A DNA stretch of 64,000 bases, taken from positions 786,501 to 850,500 of the forward strand of contig AP031352.1 of NCBI GenBank assembly GCA_037833965.1, written 5' to 3'. The DNA is from Marchantia polymorpha subsp. ruderalis. Lineage: Eukaryota; Streptophyta; Marchantiopsida; Marchantiales; Marchantiaceae. Positions within the stretch are counted from its first letter, which is position 1. Each line of letters starts with the position of its first letter. Position numbers and translations under genes: made by a program. Positions 50,201 to 61,095 of the stretch are shown here, piece by piece. The notes under the pieces are model-generated. The model ran no database searches. It was not told the origin of the DNA and saw only the letters and a list, made by a program, of their open reading frames with translations.

Positions 50201-51199
50201 TGTCCAACTGGTAACAGGAGGCCTGTAATTAGATGGAGTACTCCGGTAATGTGCTGAAAGTCAGACAAACGTAACGGACCGGTGAATCCGAGAGTATCAA
50301 CAGCATTAAGTGCGCCATTATATTATATGTCTAGAAAAGTCCAATCCAAAGGAATCAAGAAATATAAATTGGAAATATTATGATTGTTACGAAAAAAAAA
50401 AAAATTTTATATCTCCCTGATTCGTACTGGATACTATGGTCAACACAACTATTTCTGGAAGAAGATTCTAAAGATTCTTTTGAAAAAAAAAAGGGGATTT
50501 CAGACTTTATGGGACATACATTCTAGTTGCGCAAAGGAGGTAGAATGAGTAACTCATTACAACAAGAAGGGAAATCGAATTTCAAACCTTAGGGCTTTGC
50601 AGGTATAAAGAAGTAGACAGTATGGACGATGGGTGCACTTCACACCTTCTTTTTCAAATCTAGAAGATGAAATTTGATCATTAATGATCTTTCACTATAA
50701 TCTGTATCTACATGATTTAGATTTACAAGACCCAATATATTTCTAATCTGCTAAAAAAAGAAAACCACAATCTAGTATGGCCAAATTGATAAACTATAGA
50801 GCTTCAGAATAACTCATGTAGATACATAGAACTCTCAAGAGAATTCCTTGTCGATTATCATTGATATGCCATATGATATTGATTCTTGTTTTGAAAGTTC
50901 ATGCGACCTCTTTTTAATATATTTAAAATTCAAAACATATATTTAAAACAAACTCATGAAAATCATCATTATCTATTCAAATATCCAATTTATCATTTTA
51001 ATTTCAAGTCAAAGTTTCGAAATATTATTGAAGTATAGAAATTGTAACTACTATTAGTTACAATTACTATTATTCATAATTTTTTGTGTTTTTTTTTATT
51101 TAAGCCTTGATAATCTCAAAATTTAGAAATAAGATAGCAAAAAATTATGATAATCTAGTTTTGTGAATAAGAGAATGTCATACTATTAAATGAAACAAC
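44283..51199. other. Intergenic region without a supportable gene
   Basis: 44.3-45.7 kb is very AT-rich, with an (AT)n run at about 44430-44448. 45.7-50.3 kb has moderate GC and many short frames on both strands, none recognisable. 50.3-51.2 kb is again AT-rich with A-runs and may hold the lost 5' end of the Gypsy relic that follows. No LTR or tRNA was found. Confidence 0.5.
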
Positions 51200-51960
51200 T
51201 ACAAGCTGCACGCAATCAAATCCACGTTCTAACTCCCGCAGCAAATTTATATATCTAGAAAATCCAGAATCTTGTTACAAAAGTTTGAGAAAACAAAACT
51301 TCAAGATTTTGTCAATCAAATTCAACTTGTCTTTTGTCTCCAACCACATACATACTCAACAAAAGAAACAAAAGTTGCACTCATTGGATCACTGCACACC
51401 TGAACCGTGTTATCTTGGTTTTGTCATTATTTGGAAAAAGATTATTTATTTCTCTCATACCTTGATAAGATTTTAGAAAAAATCAGCAGGATGTTTGGAG
51501 AAAGAGATCAAGCCCTTATAGCATCATCAAAACTTTGAACATTGCAAACAACGATCTCATCTAGATTCAGTATACCTTGCAGAATTTCAACAACGATCGG
51601 GTCTAGCTTCACCATAAGTCGCAGAGTTTCAACAACTTGCATATGACATCAATTAGAATAAAACGACTTTCATCATCATGTTTCTACATCGATGACTCTA
51701 CAACAATATCAAAACCTTGTTCTTGAATTTATTCAAACCAATTACTTTGTCAAAAGTCATTATTCAAGCAATTGACTACAAGAACAGGTTGTTTAAAATA
51801 TGAAAAGTGCGACAATTGCTCTATGGATTATATCGAGCGGATTTTTTCGCTTGTCAAACATCTTCAAGCATTTTATCTCCAGATCTCATGCAAATTGACA
51901 CTTCAAAAGTTAGAATGTTAGCTAAAGAAGAAAAAAAAACGATGTCACATTGAAAAATTA

Positions 51961-52002
51961 TGTTTTTATTGCGGGTATAAGAATTACATATTAAATGAAT
52001 GC
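51961..52002 (+). pseudogene. Gypsy gag zinc knuckle, His lost
   Basis: Reads CFYCGYKNYILNEC. Spacing fits CX2CX4HX4C but the His position is Tyr. The preceding capsid region (about 51.2-51.95 kb) is too decayed to delimit. Confidence 0.8.
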
Positions 52003-52599
52003 CTTGCCCTTGAAATGCCTCAAGGGCAAAAAGCGCATGAATTTGTTGTTCCTTAAATCATTTATGATCCAAGACAATAAAAAATCAAGTGAAAAAATAG
52101 AAACTAGTGTTCACATTGTGAACACTTAGCCATAACTTTAAAAAAAACTTTCTTATTTTATGCTTTAAAATTTCTTGTTGTTTTCCATCTCGCTTAGAAC
52201 AAACTTTCATTCACATGGAGTAAAAGTTAAAACCTTGTTAGATTTTGGAGATTCTGCTTGTTTTATAGATAAAAAATCTTGTAAAACATCATAATTTTTC
52301 CTTGTGGTAGTTATGGTGGTTAATTAATACCTTGTGGTAGTAGAATTAATAGGCGGTAAGAACTTAATTTCAAAAGATGTTACTCAAAAAACTAAATCTT
52401 TAGACATTATATCAGACATTAAAGTACTATTCTATCCAATATCATTAGATTAATCTATAATTTTCTTGTCTTTTATCTCTCTTGATTAGGTATGATCAAT
52501 CCGGATTTAGATTAAAAGAAGCAGAAACTAATATATTTAACCATAATTTCTCATATTTTTTCTAGACACTATGAAAATATTCAAAACATGTGTATTTAT

Positions 52600-53460
52600 C
52601 AAATTTGATTTCAAGAATCTCTAGAGAAATTTCTTGTCTTCACAACATATTGATTTTTTCCAAGAATCAAAATGATTACATCAACCATGTCTGACTAGTA
52701 TTGAAAAAGATGGAATCATTGTTAGCTCATACTTCAAGCTGTTCACAGTGGGTTATCCACCAACTCTAAGTCAACTTCTTGAGCTGCATTGTTTTTAAAG
52801 AAGGTTTATTCATGGATCTCAAGAAGATTCAATCAGTTATGTATTGAAAAAAAAACAGCTATTGTTTGAGATGTAAAATGTTTCCTTGATTTTGCACAAT
52901 TTTATCAAATCTTCATTCAAGATTAGTCCAAAATTGATGATACGTTGAAATTATAACTCGCACAAACAAGATCAAGTGGAATGCAGAAGTAGACCACACA
53001 TTTAAAACTTTAAAGAACATGTTTACAACAACACATATTTTTTACAAATTTTAACTATCAAAATCCATTTTTTTTAGAAACGGATGCTTCGGACTTTGAC
53101 CTTGAAGCGGTTTCTTCACAACCCAACAAAGATGCAAGTCTTTATCCTAATGAGTTTCATTCCCCAAAATTTAATGTTGCCAAGATCATATAATATCCAT
53201 AGCAAGGAGTTCTTAGACATTTTTTACTAGTTCAAAAAATGGCATCATTTTGTTGGAAGAGTTTGATATACTATCACCATCTACTCCAATTCCAAAAACT
53301 TTGAATACTTTATGTTTTTCAAGATACTGAAGCGACGACAAGCACATTGGAGTATATTGCTTTTGTGCTTCAACTTTGTAATCACGTACCGTCACTACTT
53401 CCAACAAATTGGTCAAATATTCTCTTCAGAGGAGTATAGCTTGCACATAGAAAGAAGATG
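52600..53460 (+). pseudogene. Gypsy reverse transcriptase C-terminus and RNase H remnants
   Basis: The catalytic YLDD box position now reads LHN before ILIFSKNQ, so both Asp residues are gone. The RT amino-terminal half is not visible between the protease and 52.6 kb, implying an internal deletion. RNase H starts well preserved (ETDASDF) and continues with stops through about 53.46 kb. The long minus-strand frame 53213-53416 is only its antisense. Confidence 0.84.
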
Positions 53461-53829
53461 ACTTATAATCGGTAAAAGAACATCCTTATCAAGCCTAAAT
53501 AACCTTAGTTGGAGACCCTGCAAATCAAAACTTTGATGGATGCATTTTTTCACCAAGATATAGGAATAAGTTTAATATCCAACCCTTTGATCTTAAAATT
53601 GAAGCAATGATGGCATCTTCAATACTAGAAAATTTTCAACTCAAGATTCTGAAGTCATGATTTTCAAGTCACAAATTTAAAGATTATGGATTTGTCATAC
53701 TTTAATCAACCTACTTCAAGTAATTTTCAAATTGCATGAAACAACTCAAGATGATGCTAATCAAAGATTTCAGTTTGGAGATAAGCTAATATAGACACAA
53801 GGATTATTTTATGTTTCTCAAGGTTCATG

Positions 53830-54300
53830 CCGAATGCAAGTGCTCCAATCTCAACACTACTTTTCATTGGTATGACATTTTGGTTACAAGAAGATTACGA
53901 AGTTGATCTCTAAAGATCTTTGATGACCACAGATGTGAAAAATCATGAGAAATATTGTCACAACATGTGATATATGATCTAGATCCAAGATCCCTCCATT
54001 TAGATTATTTCAACCACTGCCGATTGAAGTATAACTCCAGCATCGATATTCATGAACTTCATTGTCAGCCTTCTAAAGTTCAAATCTTCTGATTTAATTT
54101 TTCACAAAGATTTCACACTTTATGCTTTATAACAAGATCATCACAAGTAACAAAACGGTACAACTTTTATTGAAAAATATGTACAAATATCATGGACTTT
54201 CTAACGATATCATCTTTGATTATGATACGCAATTCACATCCAACTTCTAGCAAGTCTTGTTCAACATCTTACAAGTTAATAATTTTTTGCTATGAAAACA
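53830..54300 (+). pseudogene. Gypsy integrase remnant
   Basis: The zinc-binding region is suggested by SQHYFSLV, HFGYKK and later CDI. The core fragment KNMYKYHGLSND leads to DTQFTSNF, where the second catalytic Asp lies. Similarity ends abruptly at about 54.3 kb, leaving no C-terminal domain. Confidence 0.83.
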
Positions 54301-55399
54301 TTGTTTGTTATTTAATATTTTTTTGAAATTATATTGAAATTTATAAACATACATTTTTGGTATAATTATTATCCAACAATTTAGTATAAAAATAAGTAAT
54401 GAATTAAAAATTAAAAATTATTTTAAAAAAATATATGAAAAAATTAAACAATGCAACATTACAAAGAAATAAATTCACAAGATAAGATATAAGCAAGTTT
54501 TATATTTTCATGTCTCTAAATAATTAAATTAAAAAAAATACTAATCAATATATCATTTAGTTGAAATTGATAGTGCAATATCACAATCCATAATTATTCG
54601 AAATTATATTTTTAGTACTGATTATTTTGTTAAAATTAACTCCTATAGAGTGTTGAATGTTGGTTGATTTTTTTTAAGGTTCAAATTTGTTTTGTTTTGG
54701 TATTGAATATCAAGGACGACAAGATCTATCTCGTGCCCATGAATATTATATCAATTTCTATTTTGTTACACTAATGTGTTTTTTGAGTAGTTGGAGTCAA
54801 TCCATGTTAATTATTGCGTCTTATCTGCATATTTGTGATATCACAAAAAAAAATTTAAGAATACTTGTCAAGAATTGGTCTCGAGATTAAAAGGAACATA
54901 CTCTAAAATTTGACCGTGTAGATATAAGATCAAAGTTGAAGATCTAATCTTCTGATCAAACTAAAAATCCGAAAAAATGAGTTGAACTGAGTTGTTTTAT
55001 TTATGACATTCTAGGCTATGACACATGAGTAATACATACTTGTCACTCCTAGATAATAGACATTTGTTACTTGTCATAGGTAAAATTGACTTTAAATTAT
55101 GTGCATATTGTTTTATAAACAAGCAACATAGTCAAAACTTGTATGTTGGAATTCACGGTTTCAAGTAGTTAATTGTGTATGTACATAAAGATCTATCATA
55201 ATTTTCTTTAAAATTCTGACTTCATAAAAAAAAATTACATATTATATATTGATAAGTATTCAAAGGTTGTGTTAATTTATTTTCTCATTTACAACTCAGA
55301 GATGTTTACATCTTGTACAAATTGTGAAGCCCAAGTTGATATTTAGACTAGTTTAGTAAAAACAATTAAGTTCCATTATATTGAAAAATCAGTATAACA
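54301..55399. other. AT-rich spacer between Gypsy relic and Copia fragment D
   Basis: No recognisable domain. The plus-strand frame 54687-54890 is short and unlike any family I know. Parts of 55.1-55.4 kb may be decayed RT of fragment D. Confidence 0.45.
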
Positions 55400-56300
55400 T
55401 ATTTATATAATTACTCAAGCAATGAGCAAGGTGAGCAGTTTCATGTTAAATCTAGATAAATTGCTAAGCAATAAAATGAGGTCTCAAGTATTTGAAAAGT
55501 ATTAAAGATTATGATTTATTAAATAATGTTAATTTTTCGCTAGGCAACGTTGATGTTGATCACGAATAAGATCTAGACATTAATTAATCTACAAATGGAT
55601 ATGTGTTTACACTTGGCATAGGATGCATTAGGTGAAAATCTACCTTGCAAAAGAAAGTTAGCTAGGTTCACAATAGAAGTTGAATCACTAGGAACAATAG
55701 AAATAGTAAAAGAATTTACATGATTAAATAGGCCTATCATTGAGATGAGATTACATCATTAAGATGAGATTAAAAAAAGATGTTAATCTCTATTATTATA
55801 ATCAAAGTGCATTATATATTGTTGCAAATCCAGTGATTAACATGATAATGAAACATGAAGTATCACTTCATTATAAATGCAATTTTAGATTAAAAAAAAT
55901 TGAGCCAGTCAAGATAAGCAATAAATCTAATCAAGCTGATGCATTGATTAAAGTAATAACTTCAAAGAGTTTTAAAAGACATTATGCTATTATGCATGTT
56001 TTCCATGAGGAGCACAAATATAAGTTTCCAGCAATATTTTGTTATTTTTGTATATTTTTACTCTTCAATTTTAGCTAAGGTTTAGTGCTAGTTAGCTCTA
56101 GTTTAAAGAAAAGCCTATGATATGTTTTCTTCCAAGACTTCCATCAGAGTAATTATATAAAGTATGAAGCATACTATTAAGATAAACTCCTGTTGACTAT
56201 CTACTTGGTTTTTAAAGATCCAAGTAGAGCTCAATTGGGTTTTGACTACCAAAGGCGACAAAACCTAGCTTCATACTCTAAGCATTGTGTAAGTTTAAAC
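55400..56300 (+). mobile_element. Copia fragment D: RNase H end and 3' UTR (plus strand)
   Basis: Starts with AMSKVSSFMLN (element A: AMSKVSRYMSN). After many stops it keeps 55764-56078, with QSALYIVANPVINMIMK, then SNQADALIKVITSKSFKRH, against QNALHLAANQVMDSRVK and ALTKVILFESFKRH in A. The 3' UTR also parallels A (GGTTTAG, then AGTTAGCTCTAG; GAGTAATTAT). The left end is undefined and no LTR is recognisable. Element A is inserted about 0.6 kb downstream, so D supplied part of the landing site. Confidence 0.83.
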
Positions 56301-56923
56301 TTTTTTTAACTGGTATGTTTAGTTTAGTAAATGTAGATGATCCAAATTACTTGTTGCATCAAATCTACATGTATATGATGTTTTTGTGAATTACAATTAA
56401 CACATCAAAACATATTTGGAAATCAATTTTACAATTTCTAATTTAGACAAGGTGTTGAAATTCATATTTTTGACATAAAAAATATTAGAAAAAATATTTC
56501 ATCTTTTCAAATTTTTTTTCTTAATTAATGTAAATTATCATTAATTTTGAAGTAATTTGATGAGTATCATAATTATAATATGATATACAAAGCTTTCAAA
56601 CTCTAATGATGACGCAAAAATATTTCATATTCAAAATTCTGAAATGCTAATATTAATCATGTTTAAAATATTTTATAGTTTTTCATATCTAATGTCCAAA
56701 TGATTAAATTTCAATGGCATATAATGAAATTTTGTAGGCTAGAAAATAGAGACTTAGTCCGGTTTAAATAAACCTGAAAATAAATATGATATGAATAAGT
56801 TCAAAAATAATTTCTGAATAAAAAAAATTAATACTAAATTACAAAATACAAATGATTATAATTATTCAAAAAAATAGTAAATAAGTTTGATAAGTGATGT
56901 GATATTTTCATGATGATACACTA

Positions 56924-57165
56924 TGTTGAGGTTAACTCCGGTTAAGGAGGAATCTCATGTTTTAGCTATTTATAGCTAGGTGTGTCGCTGGCTTTGGGTA
57001 TAAATATACCCCCAAGGCCAAGGTTTATCTGTCAAGCAGTATTGTGTATTAAGTTGTCAGTAAATCTTCTCGCATGTTTCAGCCGTGGACGTAGACCTTG
57101 AGGATGAACCACGTTATATGAGTGTCTCGTGTGATTCTTACTTGGTTTCAGATTTTACGTCAAGA
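56924..57165 (+). repeat. 5' LTR of Copia element A
   Basis: Begins TGTTGAGG. It carries a TATA box inside a small palindrome (GGGTATAAATATACCC, TATAAATA at 56999-57006), the likely promoter. The target duplication puts the end at ACGTCAAGA rather than at the CA three bases earlier. Confidence 0.92.
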
Positions 57166-57167
57166 AA

Positions 57168-57179
57168 TGGTATCAGAAC
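57168..57179 (+). other. Primer-binding site of element A
   Basis: TGGTATCAGAAC, two bases after the LTR; matches the complement of initiator tRNA-Met except for one base near the end. Confidence 0.9.
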
Positions 57180-57316
57180 AGTTTCGGTTCGGAATGTGGG
57201 TCTCATAGTGCTTTCAAGTTTCGATTTTGAGTTGTAAGGTTTTCTGTTTTTTCAGTTTTTGTTTGTGTTTGGCATTTTTTTTTCAGTTCTTTCAAAATCT
57301 GACAGTTTTTTTTTTT

Positions 57317-57510
57317 AGTGACAGTTTTTTCTTCTTATTGTTATTGAAGTTTGTTGACGGGTTTTTCAGTGCCAGGTTGTTTTTTTTTTTCAGTAACAGG
57401 AGTTGTGAATTGACCACACTGACAGTTTTTTCTTTTTACTGTGACGGGTTTTTTAGTGACAGTTTTTTCTATTTATTGTTATCAAAGTTTGTTGACGGGT
57501 TTTTCAGTAA
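57317..57510 (+). repeat. Direct repeat in element A leader, 2 copies about 54 bp
   Basis: AGTGACAGTTTTTTCT starts at 57317 and 57455; both continue to GTTGACGGGTTTTTCAGT. They are set in a T-rich tract, which produces the Phe-rich open frame 57227-57544 that I do not consider a gene. Confidence 0.85.
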
Positions 57511-57802
57511 CTTGAGTTATATACTGACCACACCACTAAATTGATTGACACAGAGTTTTATGACAAATTTTAATACCAATTTATCCATGATCTATGAAAT
57601 TGAACACTTTCATTGTCAAAATAACTATTCTGTTATTTTTGAGTTCAGAATTCATTGTATTGGAAACCACTTGCATCTACTTCTTGCAGTGTGTGTCTGT
57701 TGTGCTTTGCAGGCTGTGAGGAAGAGAAACAGAAAGAATGAGGAAGAGAAAGTAGGCAGAAAGGCACGAGCTCAGACCTCGTCAAAATAGCTAGGAGAAG
57801 GT

Positions 57803-58061
57803 GCGAGCGAAGGCAGTGAGAGTGCAGCAGGAGTACATGTTTCCCGAGGGCTAGCTTTCTCGCTAGCTAGCAGAAGATGCGAACGAAGGTCGATTGCTTG
57901 ATAACGCGAGTGCATTAGGAGTACATGTTTCTCGAGAGCTAGCTTTCTTGCTAGCTAGCAGAAGTACGAGCGGAGGTCGAGGTCGATTACTTTGACAGTG
58001 CAAGTGCAGCAAGAGGCATGTTCCCCTAGGGCTAGCTTTGTCGCTAGCTAACAGAGGGCGC
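57803..58061 (+). repeat. Tandem repeat in element A leader, 3 copies about 85 bp
   Basis: Each copy contains GAGTACATGTTTC (or a variant), then GAGGGCTAGCTTTCTCGCTA and GCTAGCAGA. The GCTAGC words make each copy locally palindromic. Confidence 0.85.
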
Positions 58062-58079
58062 GGAGCGAAGGCGAAAGAG

Positions 58080-58640
58080 CCCACATCCCCCGTGCGGTCA
58101 GGAGAAGAGGAACCCCAGCGCTGCACGATAGGGCAGGGTTTGCGCAGGTGCCCAGGGAACCGCTCCCCTTCCTCGCCCGCGCGGTAGGGCAAGGTTCGTG
58201 CAGGTTCGCCTGGTGGCCCGCTCCCCTTCCCCCTCCGCCAGGGTTTGCGGCAAGAGCGCAGTAGGGCAGGGAGCCGCTCCCCCCACCCGCGCGGTTAGGG
58301 TTAATTCCTACCTTTTTTCTTGTTTTTACCTCCCCCACCCCGAAGCGGGAGGAATTTTGCGAAGTAGCACCTGCCCCCGCGCAGGTGGCAGCGGGAGGAT
58401 TTTCGCGAAGAGGCAATTGCCTCGCGGAGGTGATAGATATAGTCGCGGGCGACGGTGGTCACGGACGACAGTAGTCGCAGGTGACGGATTTTTTCAGTCT
58501 CGGGCAACGGTGGTCACGGGCGACAGGAGTCGCGGGTGACGGACGTCAGTTGTCACGGGCACAATTGTCACAAGTTGCCATTGACGATTGTCACGAGCAA
58601 CGGTGATCACGGGTGATCACATTGTATCGCAGGTGACAGT
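58080..58640 (+). repeat. GC-rich degenerate repeat block in element A leader
   Basis: Two textures: 58.08-58.43 kb repeats GTAGGGCA(A/G)GGTT and CCGCTCCCC words; 58.43-58.64 kb repeats GTCGCGGGCGACGG and GGTCACGGGCGAC words about every 25-35 bp. GC content is far above the rest of the element. Antisense open frames here are composition artefacts. Confidence 0.8.
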
Positions 58641-58856
58641 GGTTGCAGAATAACTTCGTGCGCAGGCGGGCACTACCAGCCAAACTAGCTTTTGCCCTCC
58701 ATATTCTAACCCTTGAAAGATTTTGTCCTGTTTGAAGAATATTCCATTTCTGCATATTTCATTCCAGCCACTCTTTGCCGGCATATAGGCAAATTGGGTA
58801 TTGTTGAAAAGCTCTTGACGTGACTACTGCATCTTGACAATTTTTAGTAGCTGAAA

Positions 58857-59816
58857 ATGCATCCGAAGAACAAAATTGACGTGGCAGCAGACGGTGTCTC
58901 TAGTTTTTGTCGAACTAAGATGGCATCAAAACAAGTTGGAGGAACAGGGTACAACATTCTTCCTCTTGATGGCCGATCCGATTACTTGCTTTGGGAAAAG
59001 CAGGTGAAAGGCAAGTTGAGATCCATGGGTCTCGCAAATGTGCTTAAAGACAAACCAATGCACATTACCAACATTGATTGGAAGGATTCAAAAGAGCAAG
59101 CAGTCTACATTGTGATGGGTTATCTAGATACTTCAGTTATGAAGCAAGTTGAGGAGTATCCTGAGGTTACACAGCTTTTTGATGCCCTACAGAGACGGTT
59201 TCATCAGAAGTAAATCTCCCATGTGATGAACACCTACATGAGGCTATTGAATTTCAGGTCGAGGCCGGGATCAAGAATTCAGGATCACATTCACGCCTAC
59301 GGAGATTTATTGATAGATCTTCAAAGTATGGGAGAGGAGCTTTCTGACATTAAGAAAGTCATGCATCTACTTCACTCATTGCCTTTCTCCTACCAAACAC
59401 TATCAAAGATTCTCCTTCATCGTGATTTCAAAGCTGTAACTTACAACAAGGTTGTAAGTGCTCTCCTGGCAGACGTGGTGGAACAGAAGATGTTGTCATT
59501 CTCTCGCCCATTCAATTCAAGTACTGCACTTACTGTGATCCGGGGTTAGTCGCAATCATCGGCTCAGGACAATTCGCAGCGTGCAGGGTTCAAGCGGCAG
59601 AGATCTAGATCCACTGAGCGCAGGAGAGTTCCGTTTTGGATTCTATCTCCTAACAAGAGAAACTTGAAGAACTTGGTGTGTTGGAGATGTGGCAAGAATG
59701 GCCACATCAAGAAGGACTGTCGGATGATAATAACAGATGGAAATCTTTCTCAAGTGGCAAATGTTGCGGAGCATCTTCACTCCGAAGAGGAAGACGTGTT
59801 TGCCGACGGTCTATGA
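58857..59816 (+). pseudogene. Element A gag
   Basis: One reading frame from MHPKNKIDVAADG, with stops at 59211-59213, 59547-59549 and 59814-59816. It contains the Copia gag core (YLLWEKQVKGKLRSMGL, then LLHSLPFSYQTL) and an intact zinc knuckle at 59679-59720 (CWRCGKNGHIKKDC). Apart from the stops the frame is well kept over 320 codons. An upstream in-frame start cannot be excluded. Confidence 0.9.
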
Positions 59817-61095
59817 TGCCAGAGGTATGCCCTCTGTAGTTCATCAACAGTAGTTGGTGATGTATGGATTTTGGATAGTGCTTGTTCTTATCACATTTGT
59901 TACATTAGAGAGTTTTTCAGTACTTTCTGAAGATCAAACGGGTCCAACCAAACCAACCTTGTAAGATTGAGGGTGTGAAATCTGTAAAAATCCGTATGTT
60001 TGATGGTGTCAACCAAACAATGACACACGTTAGGTTTATTCCTAATATGAGAAAGAACTTGATCTCCCTTGGAGTGTTAGACTCACACGGCTTGGAGTGG
60101 AGCTCTAGGCATGGAGTGTTAGATGTCAAATCTAGTGATAAAAAGGTTATACTTAAGGGATATAAGCACAATAATCTGTACTTATTAGAGTGCAGCACAA
60201 TTTGTGGAGAAGTCAACTTTACCGGATCTCGCGGAGAGATGTCTCATTTATGGCATTCCAGACTATGCCATATGAATGATAGGTACTTGTCTCTTCTTCA
60301 TGAAAAAAAAGTGTTACCGGGTTTGGGTACACTCGATCTTGCATTTTGTAAACACTACATCATGGAAAAACATCATAGGCAAGCTTTTAGTGTTGGAATT
60401 CATAATTCCAAGAAGATATTGGAGTATGTACATAGTGATGTGTGGAGTCCATCTCCTACTGCCTCATTCTTGGAAAAGCTCTACTATGTTTCTTTTATAG
60501 ATGATTATTCCAGGGTTGTATAGGTATATTTTCTTACCCACAAGTCTGAGGTCTTTTCCACCTTCAAAACTTGGCGCATACAAGTTGAGACTCAGACTGG
60601 CAAAAGGGTAAAATATTTACGATTAGATAATGGCGGCGAATATACTTCTGAGGAGTTTCAGAGGTATTGTACAGAGGAGGGTATTACTCGTCACTTCACG
60701 ACAGTTTACACTCCCCAACAAAACGTTGTTTCTGAGATACTCAATAGAACAGTGTTGGGGAAGGTGCGGAGTATGCTAAGTGAATCTGGTTTATCAAAAG
60801 AGTTTTGGGCATAAGCCGTCAATACCGCGGTTTATTTGATAAACCTTTCTCCTTCTAGTGCACTTCATTTTTCCACACCATTTGAACTCAGGCATAAACT
60901 CATGGCGGATTACAGTTGCTTAAAGGATTTTGGTTATACTGCTTATCCTCTTACATCAAAGGAGCACATAACTAAGTTAGATCCTACGTCCAAGAAATGT
61001 CGTTGTCTTGGATATGTTAGTGGAGTAAAGGTTATAGGCTATGTGATCCCCTAGCACGTAAGGTGATTGTTAGTCGAGATGTTTCTTTCAATGAG
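59817..61095 (+). pseudogene. Element A protease and integrase
   Basis: The protease site WILDSACSYHI (Asp codon 59874-59876; usual DSG/DSA) is in the gag frame, then a frameshift near 59.93 kb. The integrase frame starts at 59975. The zinc finger has LWHSRLCHM but CKHY where CxxC is expected, so one ligand is lost. The core keeps D (60437-60439), D (60626-60628) and E (60734-60736): 35 residues lie between the second D and E, the DD35E spacing. Stops occur at 60521 and 60812. Confidence 0.9.

Larger units (their letters stand above)
51200..54300 (+). mobile_element. Ty3/Gypsy (chromovirus-like) retrotransposon relic, plus strand
   Basis: The domain order is gag, protease, RT, RNase H, integrase, i.e. 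integrase after RNase H, which defines Ty3/Gypsy. Landmarks: zinc knuckle at 51961-52002; protease-like DFGDSACFID near 52.24 kb; RT segment with ILIFSKNQNDYINHV at about 52.63-52.68 kb; GLFMDLKKIQSV near 52.81 kb; RNase H start ETDASDFDLEAVSSQPNKD near 53.08 kb, then KNFEYFMFFKILKRRQAHWS; integrase from about 53.83 kb (HYFSLV, then PQM), with KIPPFRLFQPLPIEV and DTQFTSNF. No LTR was identified at either end, and no chromodomain was seen because the 3' end is missing. Stops are abundant. Confidence 0.87.

Noticed and set aside
57227-57544. 105-codon Phe-rich open frame
   Set aside because: Produced by the T-rich duplicated leader of Copia element A; not a membrane protein gene.
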